Shown one piece after another: positions 10,301-17,168 of a stretch of 22,582 nucleotides of DNA; the first letter of the stretch is position 1; each line of letters begins with the position of its first letter. The stretch spans positions 1-22,582 of IMG/VR virus record IMGVR_UViG_3300010885_063453; one strand, written 5' to 3'. The position numbers and the translations under genes were made by a program. The stretch comes from a virus. The notes below the pieces were generated by a model that was not told the origin of the DNA, made no database searches, and was given only the letters and a program-made list of their open reading frames with translations.

Positions 10301-12250
10301 TTTGAAGATATTTTAAATATTGAAACCATTATACCGCAGAACTTTAAAAATAAAAACTTATACTATCTAAATCCAACATATTATAATGGTGATATTGGAG
10401 GGTATACAAGCGGATCCCTAAATACTCTTTATAATTCTGGCTTGAAATATCCTTCTTATCAAGTAAATTATAAATATAATAATATAAATCCGTCTTGGAC
10501 TTCTAAGAACGCATTATATTCTTTAGGTATACATAATTATTTAGCAGAAATTCCAACTTTCTTCCTAAAGAATGAAAGTTTAAATAACTTTACTTCTAAG
10601 CCTGGTAAATCCATAAAATCTGTTATCGCCGGTAAAGTCTATTCTATGGATGTATATATTAAGAAAGACTCAAATTACAGCAATTTTGTTGAATTCACAG
10701 GTTCTGGTATTTATTCAGCGTCTTCGGTGGAACCATTTTATCCTCATAATTACTTTAGCGAAGAATTCTTTGGACCTCCTTCTAAATGGCTTGAAGATAA
10801 TACTTTGGCAACACCGGAAGTACAAAATGGAAATTTTTTAACAAAATTCTCATATCAGCCATACGCTCCGCCTTACTATTATGGAAAATCAATTGCAAGA
10901 TTAAGTTATTCATCTAGTTTTGATGGCTCTACAACAATTAAGGATATATTAGAAAATCTAAAAATTGAATTTATTAATACGGAAAAAGATAATGAGTTAT
11001 CCGCCATAAAGGTTGGAAAAATCGGAGGAGGAATAACCTATTACTACGATACTGCCGCAGCATATACAAATTCTATGAATCTGGGCGCTTGTATAAATTT
11101 TAAGCAGCTATCCACTATTAAAGACATAACATACGATGCGTCTGGAAATCCTATTACTGTCGGTGATTCAACGCAGGACTCGCAGGATGTTTGGAGCATC
11201 CAGACGAAATTTGAAGTACCAGTTCTAAATTTTAATAATGATTTAAACATAAATGCAGCAAATTCATTAATTAAAACACAAAGCTTAAATAGCGGAAAGC
11301 AGTTTAGTAGTATTTTCCAAACTGTAGGATTATGGAGTGGATACGGTTCTGCGCCAGAATCCGGCAAGGGTATAGCTTTTGGTATAGAAGACTCTGTTCC
11401 TAAACTACGTTTTGATCCAATTTCAAAAACCTGGGTAATAAATGTATTAACTGGTTCACTAATAGATTTATGCGGCTTTCAAACTTCGCAAAAAGATATC
11501 GGAGCCGTTGCGGATTCTAAAGAAATATCAGAAGCGGTTATCCTAATCCCTTACGTAGAAAAAGGTTATGAAAACTTAGATAATAACTCCAATGCAAAAA
11601 ATATACTAGGAATTATTGGAGAGAATGGAGTTTCTAGTGATACAAGAGATTTGGGTCCATTCTATTTCTCTATCGATAAGCAAAAGATAAAAGAATTAAC
11701 CGGCACTGATTTTCAATTATTATCAAAAGATGTTGTAAAGAAGGCGTTAAATATTGGAAACAAAGATAATTCTATCTTAAAAACTATGGATTTAATGACA
11801 TCCTATAATATTCCTCCTCATTTAGATTGGTTAAATAACAAAAATATTGATCCGTTTGTTATGTATGTATGCGAATTTAAACATACCCTAGATAAGCAAG
11901 ACTTAACAGATATTTGGCAGGGACTAATGCCAAAAATAGCACAATCGGCTCAATTAGACGACTCTAGCTTTGAACATAAACTAGATGAAAGTGAATTCTT
12001 CCACGGTAAGAACTTACCAAATAATATCAAATTTAAGATCTTTAAGGTTAAAAAGAAGGCAAAAACTAACTATTACAGTCTAACAGCAGACAGTTCAGAC
12101 GATAATAGATTTAAATTTAAGTTCAATAATCAAGAAAAACAAGTAGATTATTCTTATAACTGGCCGTATGATTACTTCTCACTAATCGAAATGGTCAACG
12201 TGGAAGCAACAACCGAATCTGGTATAAAAATTCCAGGATTTGGTGGATAG
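4319..12250 (+). CDS. Giant baseplate wedge-like protein with two LamG-like domains (gp7/gpI-type)
   Basis: This single 2643-residue protein fills 35% of the window. Domain order by eye: residues 1-100 unassigned; about 110-350 a LamG/concanavalin-like domain (SWNHYAFVISTSSIKLFING near 219-238, GSFDEFRFWKTERTEEQ near 278-294); about 396-545 a helical segment with SYLDNLNIQIDSL and SFIYKSKGTEKSFRNLIRCF, the latter resembling the 'KGT' helix of gpI-like tail proteins; about 600-815 a second LamG-like domain (KKWNLAIRIKDKK, LSNIKFWYDYLNDEEITAH); about 971-1044 a segment ending LVPATARV and VESHIFERNK. Further recognisable islands are RFSAPGE near 1234, YDNWFVQHQIPRSDKQYAWI near 1306, LTDIWQGLMP near 2531 and YSYNWPYDYFSLIEM near 2611. 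Position after gp6 and the gpI-like segment suggest the gp7/gpI role, though T4 gp7 has only 1032 aa. AGGG at 4308-4311 precedes the ATG, which overlaps the upstream stop. It ends with the window's only TAG stop. An adhesin or fibre role is the main alternative. Confidence 0.9.
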   Translation: MDIKSLFDSNNQQSENHNLEVINKSLRSEEYIENVSVEKNRYMPAVDYTTASNFAKYGSAEKYYTDSISSIYKTYPYDGSSREKQEWRNDASDLDLYFYDNLYPKFKGYIELSGGQSVRFNGDIKLDATATNIKDLKKTNVYDPSLNRSSNIVFPSGSTAVTVEFLYKRDEVSNYNHILANFKSDNREIAVYSSNTQLGVFLNLTSEGFVIPETVDVYSWNHYAFVISTSSIKLFINGVFIEQKILSNASNDASLGSVTGSIGANIGSFPHFFQTSGSFDEFRFWKTERTEEQIYQYHKFNIDGGSNTDNYASDLSVYYKFNEGISGVASNDAIVLDYSGRIANGVVLNYTPDVRKQGSAIDLLPNNDGSEIGDVILNSAHQDVVALYEEYQLKGRVHDEGNINSSINMFPSWILDEEQQSDKQELNNLVQIMSSYLDNLNIQIDSLTKIGNISYTQELEKPLPDFSKILSSYGFSISDIFSDTTILEEMLSRNDDINYAERLETIKNSIYKNIYNNLSFIYKSKGTEKSFRNLIRCFGIDDEVIKLNILANNFKYKLENKSTTSTALNKYINFNSTDNFGGTIFLSKSSSDADFRGYIDGIDDSLVPFTLEAEFVLPKKFDVSSPLYFDTPFLSSSIFGMHPASTDESDTSWYGNNCDLMAYAVKKDTFSKDISFQLVVESIGFTLSSPTIPEAYENKKWNLAIRIKDKKFDKSGRIFNDANVPYTLEFYGVSTYAGYIDDSFSVSADITAEQASNMISARKRIYGGAHYDNFTGSLLQQTDVKLSNIKFWYDYLNDEEITAHSLDPLSYGVENPQNIAYFQSTSSYSSAVSRIETLALHWNFANVSSSDDNGQFSVLDNSSGDVDLSTRSSIFNSINKKHTGLGRNFIANSKSIVDSDYIFRNKKTLPEYINSDELIQVLEEDTISLKKSPKPTVYYYKFEKNMYQTISEEMLNMFSDVSKFANVFAKPIDALKYSYDDLEHIRGLFFDKVNNKPDIEKFIEFYKWIDSSITDSLQQLVPATARVSKTLSNTVESHIFERNKINNRGWLVKTNDRYKNIIARPTKRDNWVDEKAPTSPAGGNWYKKRAIRTDAVDGVNTPGRPDIDAQRELIRKAMYVKPLSDGKYVYDSVGNEIPSYKYSTGDASVPVLSLTSSLNDIISDSITPANIYPKIKNYSLAYQNIVINGSAANNRIGLNVGNSVAKLLTFPLNSDITGSAAPIKKTYKTIFISRFSAPGERKTQTLAFLDPAGSEYSAYTNVNARNLDVRTPYNKLLSNTSSIDTVAPSIHKVNKNPSYASSKITYDNWFVQHQIPRSDKQYAWIKNSIITATTGTGYMFPNSPNIDATSEIAFSTGTIGANGYIDYVGTNLVIQTSVDTSSNTIGPASSLTGTLLNNYLLNMNGPYGAPSWKQSRVANNPLMILDRKNNIITVQDGDAQTTSAFRESPVQYNFETQVLLYDSKNKKMYPYVLEVENSRDTFANKDLLSKLNLADYDYVYDLEKTAPTYKKIKDMVFLIPEQYKLIRSMHKQVLFPNKSLLGLKESRNKPNYTEASGTGSNGYDRNVATIRSFWRDTATNRLRTIGAVSGAVNSLNYFFVTPQGNNNISVANKSLCSNITLLSDSVSITSSYSKDRKYNSFWAQDTNIEASTSSLPTSYGSNVSMSVNYSSVTFGELGSYPEYYILNNILSQSGYVTTGSINTNFGLITNYYFNYNNTTGSIASGIQVSDRYIPKPQFLFINHKSSLQYNTSSNDVFLFTLNNGTKYLTDVLSNNKPWFDSYDDFSSDFRTIGKNYSIIPEYKISNNMEYYIKEKNGYFSTAPKNYLDIDGASAYSNTSNIFNKFVLDSGESKKVKIKVNAIKKLLPYKGFYPSERSTQIVELFQDSFFGLTPEQMTFGANTMSPSGSASSSYLQNKLTPFDQQVSTIIQPLFAPGILYNTIKAGMAVDWPVMLRTDVDYDSAAAPSFYETVKGGALAGEYMYQMTGTFDHRIQFEDILNIETIIPQNFKNKNLYYLNPTYYNGDIGGYTSGSLNTLYNSGLKYPSYQVNYKYNNINPSWTSKNALYSLGIHNYLAEIPTFFLKNESLNNFTSKPGKSIKSVIAGKVYSMDVYIKKDSNYSNFVEFTGSGIYSASSVEPFYPHNYFSEEFFGPPSKWLEDNTLATPEVQNGNFLTKFSYQPYAPPYYYGKSIARLSYSSSFDGSTTIKDILENLKIEFINTEKDNELSAIKVGKIGGGITYYYDTAAAYTNSMNLGACINFKQLSTIKDITYDASGNPITVGDSTQDSQDVWSIQTKFEVPVLNFNNDLNINAANSLIKTQSLNSGKQFSSIFQTVGLWSGYGSAPESGKGIAFGIEDSVPKLRFDPISKTWVINVLTGSLIDLCGFQTSQKDIGAVADSKEISEAVILIPYVEKGYENLDNNSNAKNILGIIGENGVSSDTRDLGPFYFSIDKQKIKELTGTDFQLLSKDVVKKALNIGNKDNSILKTMDLMTSYNIPPHLDWLNNKNIDPFVMYVCEFKHTLDKQDLTDIWQGLMPKIAQSAQLDDSSFEHKLDESEFFHGKNLPNNIKFKIFKVKKKAKTNYYSLTADSSDDNRFKFKFNNQEKQVDYSYNWPYDYFSLIEMVNVEATTESGIKIPGFGG

Positions 12251-12278
12251 CAAAATTAAATTACAAGATAATTAATAC

Positions 12279-13181
12279 ATGGCATTCTTTAATAAAAAAG
12301 AGGAAGTAATCTCTCTAGAATTAACAAAATACGGTAAAGAAGCGTTTGCGTCTGGCAAATTTGCACCAGAATTCTATTGTTTCTATGATAATGATATAAT
12401 CTATGATGCTGGCGCTACAGGTGTAGACATAGAGCAAAACGATGTAGAGGAAAGAATCGCATCTGATATTCCATCTATAAAAGAAAATTTTAATTTTTTT
12501 GAATCAAGCCTATCAAAACTTTCAAAGATAGCAATAGATAGGAATAATAGTTTTATTGGATTACCGATTGGTACATCTGATCCGCTTAACCCGTATTTCC
12601 CAGCTTGGGATATAAAAATCAGAAATGCAGCTATTAAAAACTGCGTTCCTGTGGTTTCTAAAGATGTGCAACCGTATAATTACATAGGAGATAATCCTAT
12701 CCCACAAATAAATATAGATGATGTCTATCTTGATATAGTCATAGATAAAAGTTATGCTGACGAAAAGATAAATACTGCGGCTGGTGAGTTTTTACAGCTA
12801 GGACCAAAACCAGATAAATCGTTTGTTAAAAGCTTGGAGAATTATATTCTATTAGAGATAACAGAAGAAAATGGTATAGATATAGGAGATAATTTTGATA
12901 TAGAATTCTTATCTGTCGAAAAAACAGCTGTTGGGACCCAACTATTAAATTTAAACACATACGATAAGATTAATAAATTTCCAACAAATAAAGTTGTAGA
13001 TGGAATATTGATGGATGAATTAGATATCCCGACTCGAGATGTTCAAGATATTATGAATAAAGACGTAAAAGAACTATCAAAATATTTCAATGTTCAAGTA
13101 GATGAAGAAATCCCAGAAGAGCTAAAAGTGGAACGTTTGTATCTTTATAGTGGACAATTTAATAATCAAGAGGATTGCTAA
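12279..13181 (+). CDS. Structural protein with the small 'FFNKKEEV' N-terminal module
   Basis: This 300-residue acidic protein has no named family that I can identify. Its first 45 residues (MAFFNKKEEVISLELTKYGK, then SGKFAPEFYCFYDNDIIYD) form a compact module that aligns with the N-terminus of the 309-aa protein at 17169 with a single gap. The start of similar proteins recurs in large environmental phages as I remember them. The module is therefore probably a shared docking or assembly element. The rest includes a 'NAAIKNCVPVVSK' segment and a strongly acidic C-terminus (DIPTRDVQDIMNKDVKELSK). No clear Shine-Dalgarno sequence precedes the ATG in the 28-base gap after the giant gene, but the N-terminal similarity to the paralogue supports this start. 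The stop overlaps the next ATG. Baseplate or tail location is inferred from context only. Confidence 0.85.
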   Translation: MAFFNKKEEVISLELTKYGKEAFASGKFAPEFYCFYDNDIIYDAGATGVDIEQNDVEERIASDIPSIKENFNFFESSLSKLSKIAIDRNNSFIGLPIGTSDPLNPYFPAWDIKIRNAAIKNCVPVVSKDVQPYNYIGDNPIPQINIDDVYLDIVIDKSYADEKINTAAGEFLQLGPKPDKSFVKSLENYILLEITEENGIDIGDNFDIEFLSVEKTAVGTQLLNLNTYDKINKFPTNKVVDGILMDELDIPTRDVQDIMNKDVKELSKYFNVQVDEEIPEELKVERLYLYSGQFNNQEDC

Positions 13182-15262
13182 TGCTAGATAAGATAAATTA
13201 TTCACTATATCTAACACTACAGGAAACTCCTGCCGTTTCAATAGAGGATTTTTATGTATCCGAGAAAGAAAAGACAAATAAGTATTGTATTGATCTAAAT
13301 TTTTCAATTAGAGATACAGTAATTGGTGGAAATTCTAATATCGATCTTATTAAGTCCAGATTTGCTACAAAATGTACTGTTTTTGCTGTTAATAACGAAA
13401 AAGCTTTTAACTTAATCACAAGAGAAAATTATAAAGAGCATCTCAATAGCCATTCTATTGTCTACAAAAGAGTTATAGATATAGCTATCAAAGATAGAAT
13501 CGAGAATACTGAATATTTTTTCGAAACAGACCACGTTATATTTCCTGGCGATAAAACACCAAAGAAAATAAAGCAACTGGAGGTCAAATACGGAATAAAG
13601 AACCCGCATAAATCTGTTATCGTGAGCAGATATTTTTATAAACCTAAGCTTATTTTAAATAAATATAACTTCATCGGCGTATTTGTTGTGTTTGAAGCAG
13701 ACAAATCTATATATCCAGCCTCTATTCACTCCCACAAGTTAATATCTAACAGCAAGATAAATAACAGAGCGGATATCTTTGTTGATATTAGCGGTCAAAG
13801 ACTATTAAATGTATATAACGAGGGCATAGTTAGACCAGATATGAACATAGCGAATAGCTATGGAATAAAATTACTATCGCCTCAAATCAAATCTATCAAA
13901 AAAACAACAGAAATGCCAATAATTGAAGATATATATAAAATTATCGAGCCTGTTGCACCTATTGAAAAAACAAAAGATAAAAAATATACAGACCTCTACC
14001 ATTTCGTGGATACTGATAATAACCATTGTTATATCTACGGTATAGACATAGGTAAATTAATGAACTCCTCTGATATTGCATCTCTAAATGTAAATCAAAA
14101 ACTGCTATATGTAAGCAGGACAACAGGACGTAAATACGAGCTAGATAATATCTCTATACAAAAGTTCGCCAACGTCCAGGCGTCAAATACCGGTATGATA
14201 TTCTACGAAGCAAAGGATCACGATAAATTAAAATCATTAATAAATGGTGACTACAATCTTGAAATCCTTCTTGATATAACTAGCCACGATACCCATACTA
14301 AATCTAGCCATATTTTTAGTCATATAATATCAACTGATAATTATATAGCTGGGCTTCAATACATACTTGCCAGAAATATCGATATATCCGTAATTACAAG
14401 TGGAATTTTGAGCGACTTTCTAACCCCAATACACTTTTCTCATATAGATGAAGTGTATAACTTCAAACAAACGCTAGATTCATCTGGTGCAAAAAAGTAT
14501 ATCAGAGAGATAGGTAAAAAATTATTTGATAAATATCTAAACGATCATGTGTTTTTTATGACGGAGGATAGTCCCTCTAAGGATAAAAACCCTCAATTAA
14601 AGCAAACGATCTTTAAAGTTATAGATAATAAAGAAAAAACAAAAGCTCCGCATGCATCACAACCACAGCAAGCAGATCTAAAGAAAGACAATATAGATTT
14701 ACTTGAAATAGATAACTTCTTTATTTTAAAAATTGGCAAATTTATTCAATATTTTAGATCGCCAGAGACAAAAACAATATATTCCGTAGATACAGATACG
14801 TCAAATATAATAAACTACAGTAGATTCCCCAATATTCAGTCCATCGTATCTATATTGAATAATATGAGCGATGATAAATTAAATTCTATAGCTAATTCTA
14901 TAGCGCCAGACATCCAGCAAGATAAAAAAGGCTATATAAAACAACAAGTTGTAGAAACAGTAATTTCTGATCTATACAATAATTTCGGTTTCGATCCTTA
15001 TTTTTATAAAGATACATATAGTCTTATATCTGTTTTATTAAAATGGGGAAATGTTGCAAGATTGGAAGTTCTGAAGTCATTTAATAATGGTATAGAAGAA
15101 TGGGTAGCGTTAAGTAATATGAAGAGTCTAAAAGGATCTATGCCAACAGGACAAACATATATTTTTAGATTACGTCCTGTTGATTTATATGATTTTGGAC
15201 TAGTTAGTGATCCACAATTACGATTTAATATCTATAACCAATATTTTGCATTGAGTACATAA
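13181..15262 (+). CDS. Large orphan structural protein, 693 aa
   Basis: I do not recognise this protein. The preferred start is the ATG at 13181, which shares its first base with the TAA of the upstream gene and has AAGAGGA at 13168-13174. An in-frame TTG at 13175 would add two residues but lies too close to that ribosome site. The N-terminal 230 residues are beta-rich with several 'VIVSRYFYKP' and 'FIGVFVVFEADK' strand-like stretches. A middle part around residues 285-395 includes DLYHFVDTDNNHCYIYGIDI and SHIFSHIIS. A Lys/Gln-rich linker near 487-505 (EKTKAPHASQPQQADLKKDN) separates a helical C-terminal domain. The last 60 residues contain EEWVALSNMKSLKGSMPTGQ and a 'FRLRPVDLYDFGLVSDP' segment. 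No catalytic motif, signal peptide or membrane span is evident. Packed between structural genes, it is probably a baseplate or tail component. Confidence 0.85.
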   Translation: MLDKINYSLYLTLQETPAVSIEDFYVSEKEKTNKYCIDLNFSIRDTVIGGNSNIDLIKSRFATKCTVFAVNNEKAFNLITRENYKEHLNSHSIVYKRVIDIAIKDRIENTEYFFETDHVIFPGDKTPKKIKQLEVKYGIKNPHKSVIVSRYFYKPKLILNKYNFIGVFVVFEADKSIYPASIHSHKLISNSKINNRADIFVDISGQRLLNVYNEGIVRPDMNIANSYGIKLLSPQIKSIKKTTEMPIIEDIYKIIEPVAPIEKTKDKKYTDLYHFVDTDNNHCYIYGIDIGKLMNSSDIASLNVNQKLLYVSRTTGRKYELDNISIQKFANVQASNTGMIFYEAKDHDKLKSLINGDYNLEILLDITSHDTHTKSSHIFSHIISTDNYIAGLQYILARNIDISVITSGILSDFLTPIHFSHIDEVYNFKQTLDSSGAKKYIREIGKKLFDKYLNDHVFFMTEDSPSKDKNPQLKQTIFKVIDNKEKTKAPHASQPQQADLKKDNIDLLEIDNFFILKIGKFIQYFRSPETKTIYSVDTDTSNIINYSRFPNIQSIVSILNNMSDDKLNSIANSIAPDIQQDKKGYIKQQVVETVISDLYNNFGFDPYFYKDTYSLISVLLKWGNVARLEVLKSFNNGIEEWVALSNMKSLKGSMPTGQTYIFRLRPVDLYDFGLVSDPQLRFNIYNQYFALST

Positions 15263-15263
15263 T

Positions 15264-17135
15264 ATGGAAAAACGTTATAATGTAAGTACAAAAGTAACAT
15301 CCGATGGTGCTGATAGCTTAAGAAAAGCTATCGGATATTGTGCACCATTTGATACTGTAAAGTTTCCATACGAATCCACCACCGATAGTATCAATCTATT
15401 ACGTGAACCGACAGAAGAGTTTTTAAAAGTTGCAGAGTCTTCTACCGGCTCTGTAGACAAACCGATTGAGTACTTTAATACATCAGTTAATTATAATAAC
15501 GATTCCTTTAATGTCAGATTTAATCAAACGCGACTACAAGACGAAATACAAACACTCACAGATAATTCTATAACAAACGAAAGAAGTCTAAATAATTTCT
15601 ATGATTTTATAAATTCATCTGGTTCGCCAGTAGATCAACTTGCATTCACGAATGGTGTTATTTCAGACCAGTTTCACAAAACATATTTTTTTGATTACGA
15701 AACTTCTAAAAAAATAAATAACTATAATAAAAAGAGCCATATTAAAAAAAGCTATGTACAAATAAAAATTGATCTATCAAGAGTAATAATCAAAGATTCA
15801 TTTTTTGATTTTTTACAGAAAGATGAAAAGTATAGTCAAATAGTGTTTAGAAACTATTTATTTTCATTTTATAAAGATGGAGGATCTACAGATACAGAAA
15901 TTTTTTCAAATATCAAATTAGAAAGATCTAGATTCCCTTCTTGTATATATGAAAAAAAATTATTTGATGCATATGCTATAAACGTCAATGACCCAAATTA
16001 TGCAATATTTAAAACAAGCTATACAAATTTCTCTATCGCTCTAAGTACATCGTATACTCTAAGTGAGTTACCTACAAAATCAAATAAGATACATCAAGAC
16101 AAAAATGTCGTTCTAGCGAACGATTCAACTGATTTTATTCCAGTTTATTTAAAAATAGAGAAATATAAAAATAATCAAAAAACCGTATTGCAAGAGTTTT
16201 ATATTTCAATTGGACCGGATGTCAAACAATTCAGCTTCATAGACTCTCAAGTGTTCTCTGGTGGACTTTATTCATACAAATTTAAAATTATAGGTATCTC
16301 AAAGGGTATAAACTATTACTATACAAAAGACGGCAATAACTACAAAATTAACTACGCCCCAGATCAACATAAATTAATAGAAGTTCCATTTGCAGAAAAG
16401 CAGGCATACGTTGATACGATTGCTCCAAGAAAGCCAGCAATTTCTCCAACTCTAATGCCAAGATTGGATAATAATGTAGTTATTCCTCTTACCTCTTCGC
16501 GAGCCAAGGAAGCAAATCTAATACCAAATAATGGATTTACAACTAATAAGATCGCAGTAGGACAAAGTATAAACTTTATTGATGATTTTGACTCGTTTTT
16601 GCTATATAGAATAGAAAACGAACCAACTTCTGTACTTGATTTTATTAATTTGACTCCTATAGCAACAATAAGCAGTAAGCTTAACCTCTATATGGATACA
16701 ATAGAATATAATAAAACATACTACTATACCGTTATCTCAAAAAATATGAGTTTCTACTCTAACCCATCTGAGATTTTTAAGATTAGACTAGCCTATGATA
16801 AAGGCGCATTTATACCTCAATTTGAGAAAATAGTTCTAAGAGAAAAACCCCCAGAAGAGGTTTCTGATAAGTCTAAAAAGATGAAAAAATATCTTAAAAT
16901 ATCACCTTCTGTATATCAATATATCGTAAACGAGGCAGGAGGCATAGGTGATACCTATCAATATTCGGATATTAATGTCAAATCGGTCGGCACCAATGGC
17001 GCAAGTATATGGCAAAACGATATAGAAGATCCAAAATTTAAGGTTAGACTAACGTCTAGAACAACCGGAAAAAAGATAGATATAAATTTAAACTTTAAAT
17101 ATCGCATAATTAATAAATTCGAACAAAACAATTAA
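15264..17135 (+). CDS. Structural protein with FN3-like domains
   Basis: This 623-residue protein starts one base after the upstream stop (TAATATG), with no strong ribosome site. Residues 1-260 are unassigned, with RFNQTRLQDEIQTLTDN near 87-103 suggesting a helix. From about residue 285 the sequence becomes beta-rich: FYISIGPDVKQFSFID, then GGLYSYKFKIIGIS, which has the Tyr-x-Tyr-x-Phe rhythm of an FN3 strand pair. Residues 384-512 resemble a second FN3 domain, opening with DTIAPRKPAISP and closing with KTYYYTVISKNMSFYSNPSE, the usual 'Y.Y.V.A.....S.PS' ending. The C-terminus (residues 540-623) is basic. FN3 and Ig-like domains are common on phage tail and baseplate surfaces, where they are thought to give weak adhesion or act as spacers. 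No other family was recognised, so the role is inferred from domains and context. Confidence 0.85.
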   Translation: MEKRYNVSTKVTSDGADSLRKAIGYCAPFDTVKFPYESTTDSINLLREPTEEFLKVAESSTGSVDKPIEYFNTSVNYNNDSFNVRFNQTRLQDEIQTLTDNSITNERSLNNFYDFINSSGSPVDQLAFTNGVISDQFHKTYFFDYETSKKINNYNKKSHIKKSYVQIKIDLSRVIIKDSFFDFLQKDEKYSQIVFRNYLFSFYKDGGSTDTEIFSNIKLERSRFPSCIYEKKLFDAYAINVNDPNYAIFKTSYTNFSIALSTSYTLSELPTKSNKIHQDKNVVLANDSTDFIPVYLKIEKYKNNQKTVLQEFYISIGPDVKQFSFIDSQVFSGGLYSYKFKIIGISKGINYYYTKDGNNYKINYAPDQHKLIEVPFAEKQAYVDTIAPRKPAISPTLMPRLDNNVVIPLTSSRAKEANLIPNNGFTTNKIAVGQSINFIDDFDSFLLYRIENEPTSVLDFINLTPIATISSKLNLYMDTIEYNKTYYYTVISKNMSFYSNPSEIFKIRLAYDKGAFIPQFEKIVLREKPPEEVSDKSKKMKKYLKISPSVYQYIVNEAGGIGDTYQYSDINVKSVGTNGASIWQNDIEDPKFKVRLTSRTTGKKIDINLNFKYRIINKFEQNN

Positions 17136-17153
17136 GGATACTATTTATTTGGT

Positions 17154-17158
17154 AGGAG
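17154..17158 (+). promoter_or_regulatory. Ribosome binding site of the 309-aa protein
   Basis: AGGAG lies 10 bases before the ATG at 17169, in a 33-base gap. It is one of the two strongest Shine-Dalgarno sequences in the window and fixes this start. Confidence 0.65.
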
Positions 17159-17168
17159 ATTACAGAAT

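Noticed and set aside
11044-11367. Minus-strand open frame of 107 codons (and other antisense frames such as 5881-6255)
   Set aside because: They are fully covered by the giant gene with its strong domain patterns. They lack ribosome sites and plausible protein composition, and every supported gene is on the + strand.
12248-12259. TAG stop of the giant gene as a readthrough or recoded codon
   Set aside because: Two codons further on, an in-frame TAA follows, so readthrough would add almost nothing. No other gene has internal TAG or TGA codons, so the standard code is sufficient.
13175-13177. TTG as the start of the 693-aa protein
   Set aside because: It directly abuts the AAGAGGA ribosome site, leaving no spacing. 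The ATG at 13181 has normal spacing and the TAATG overlap seen at other junctions.
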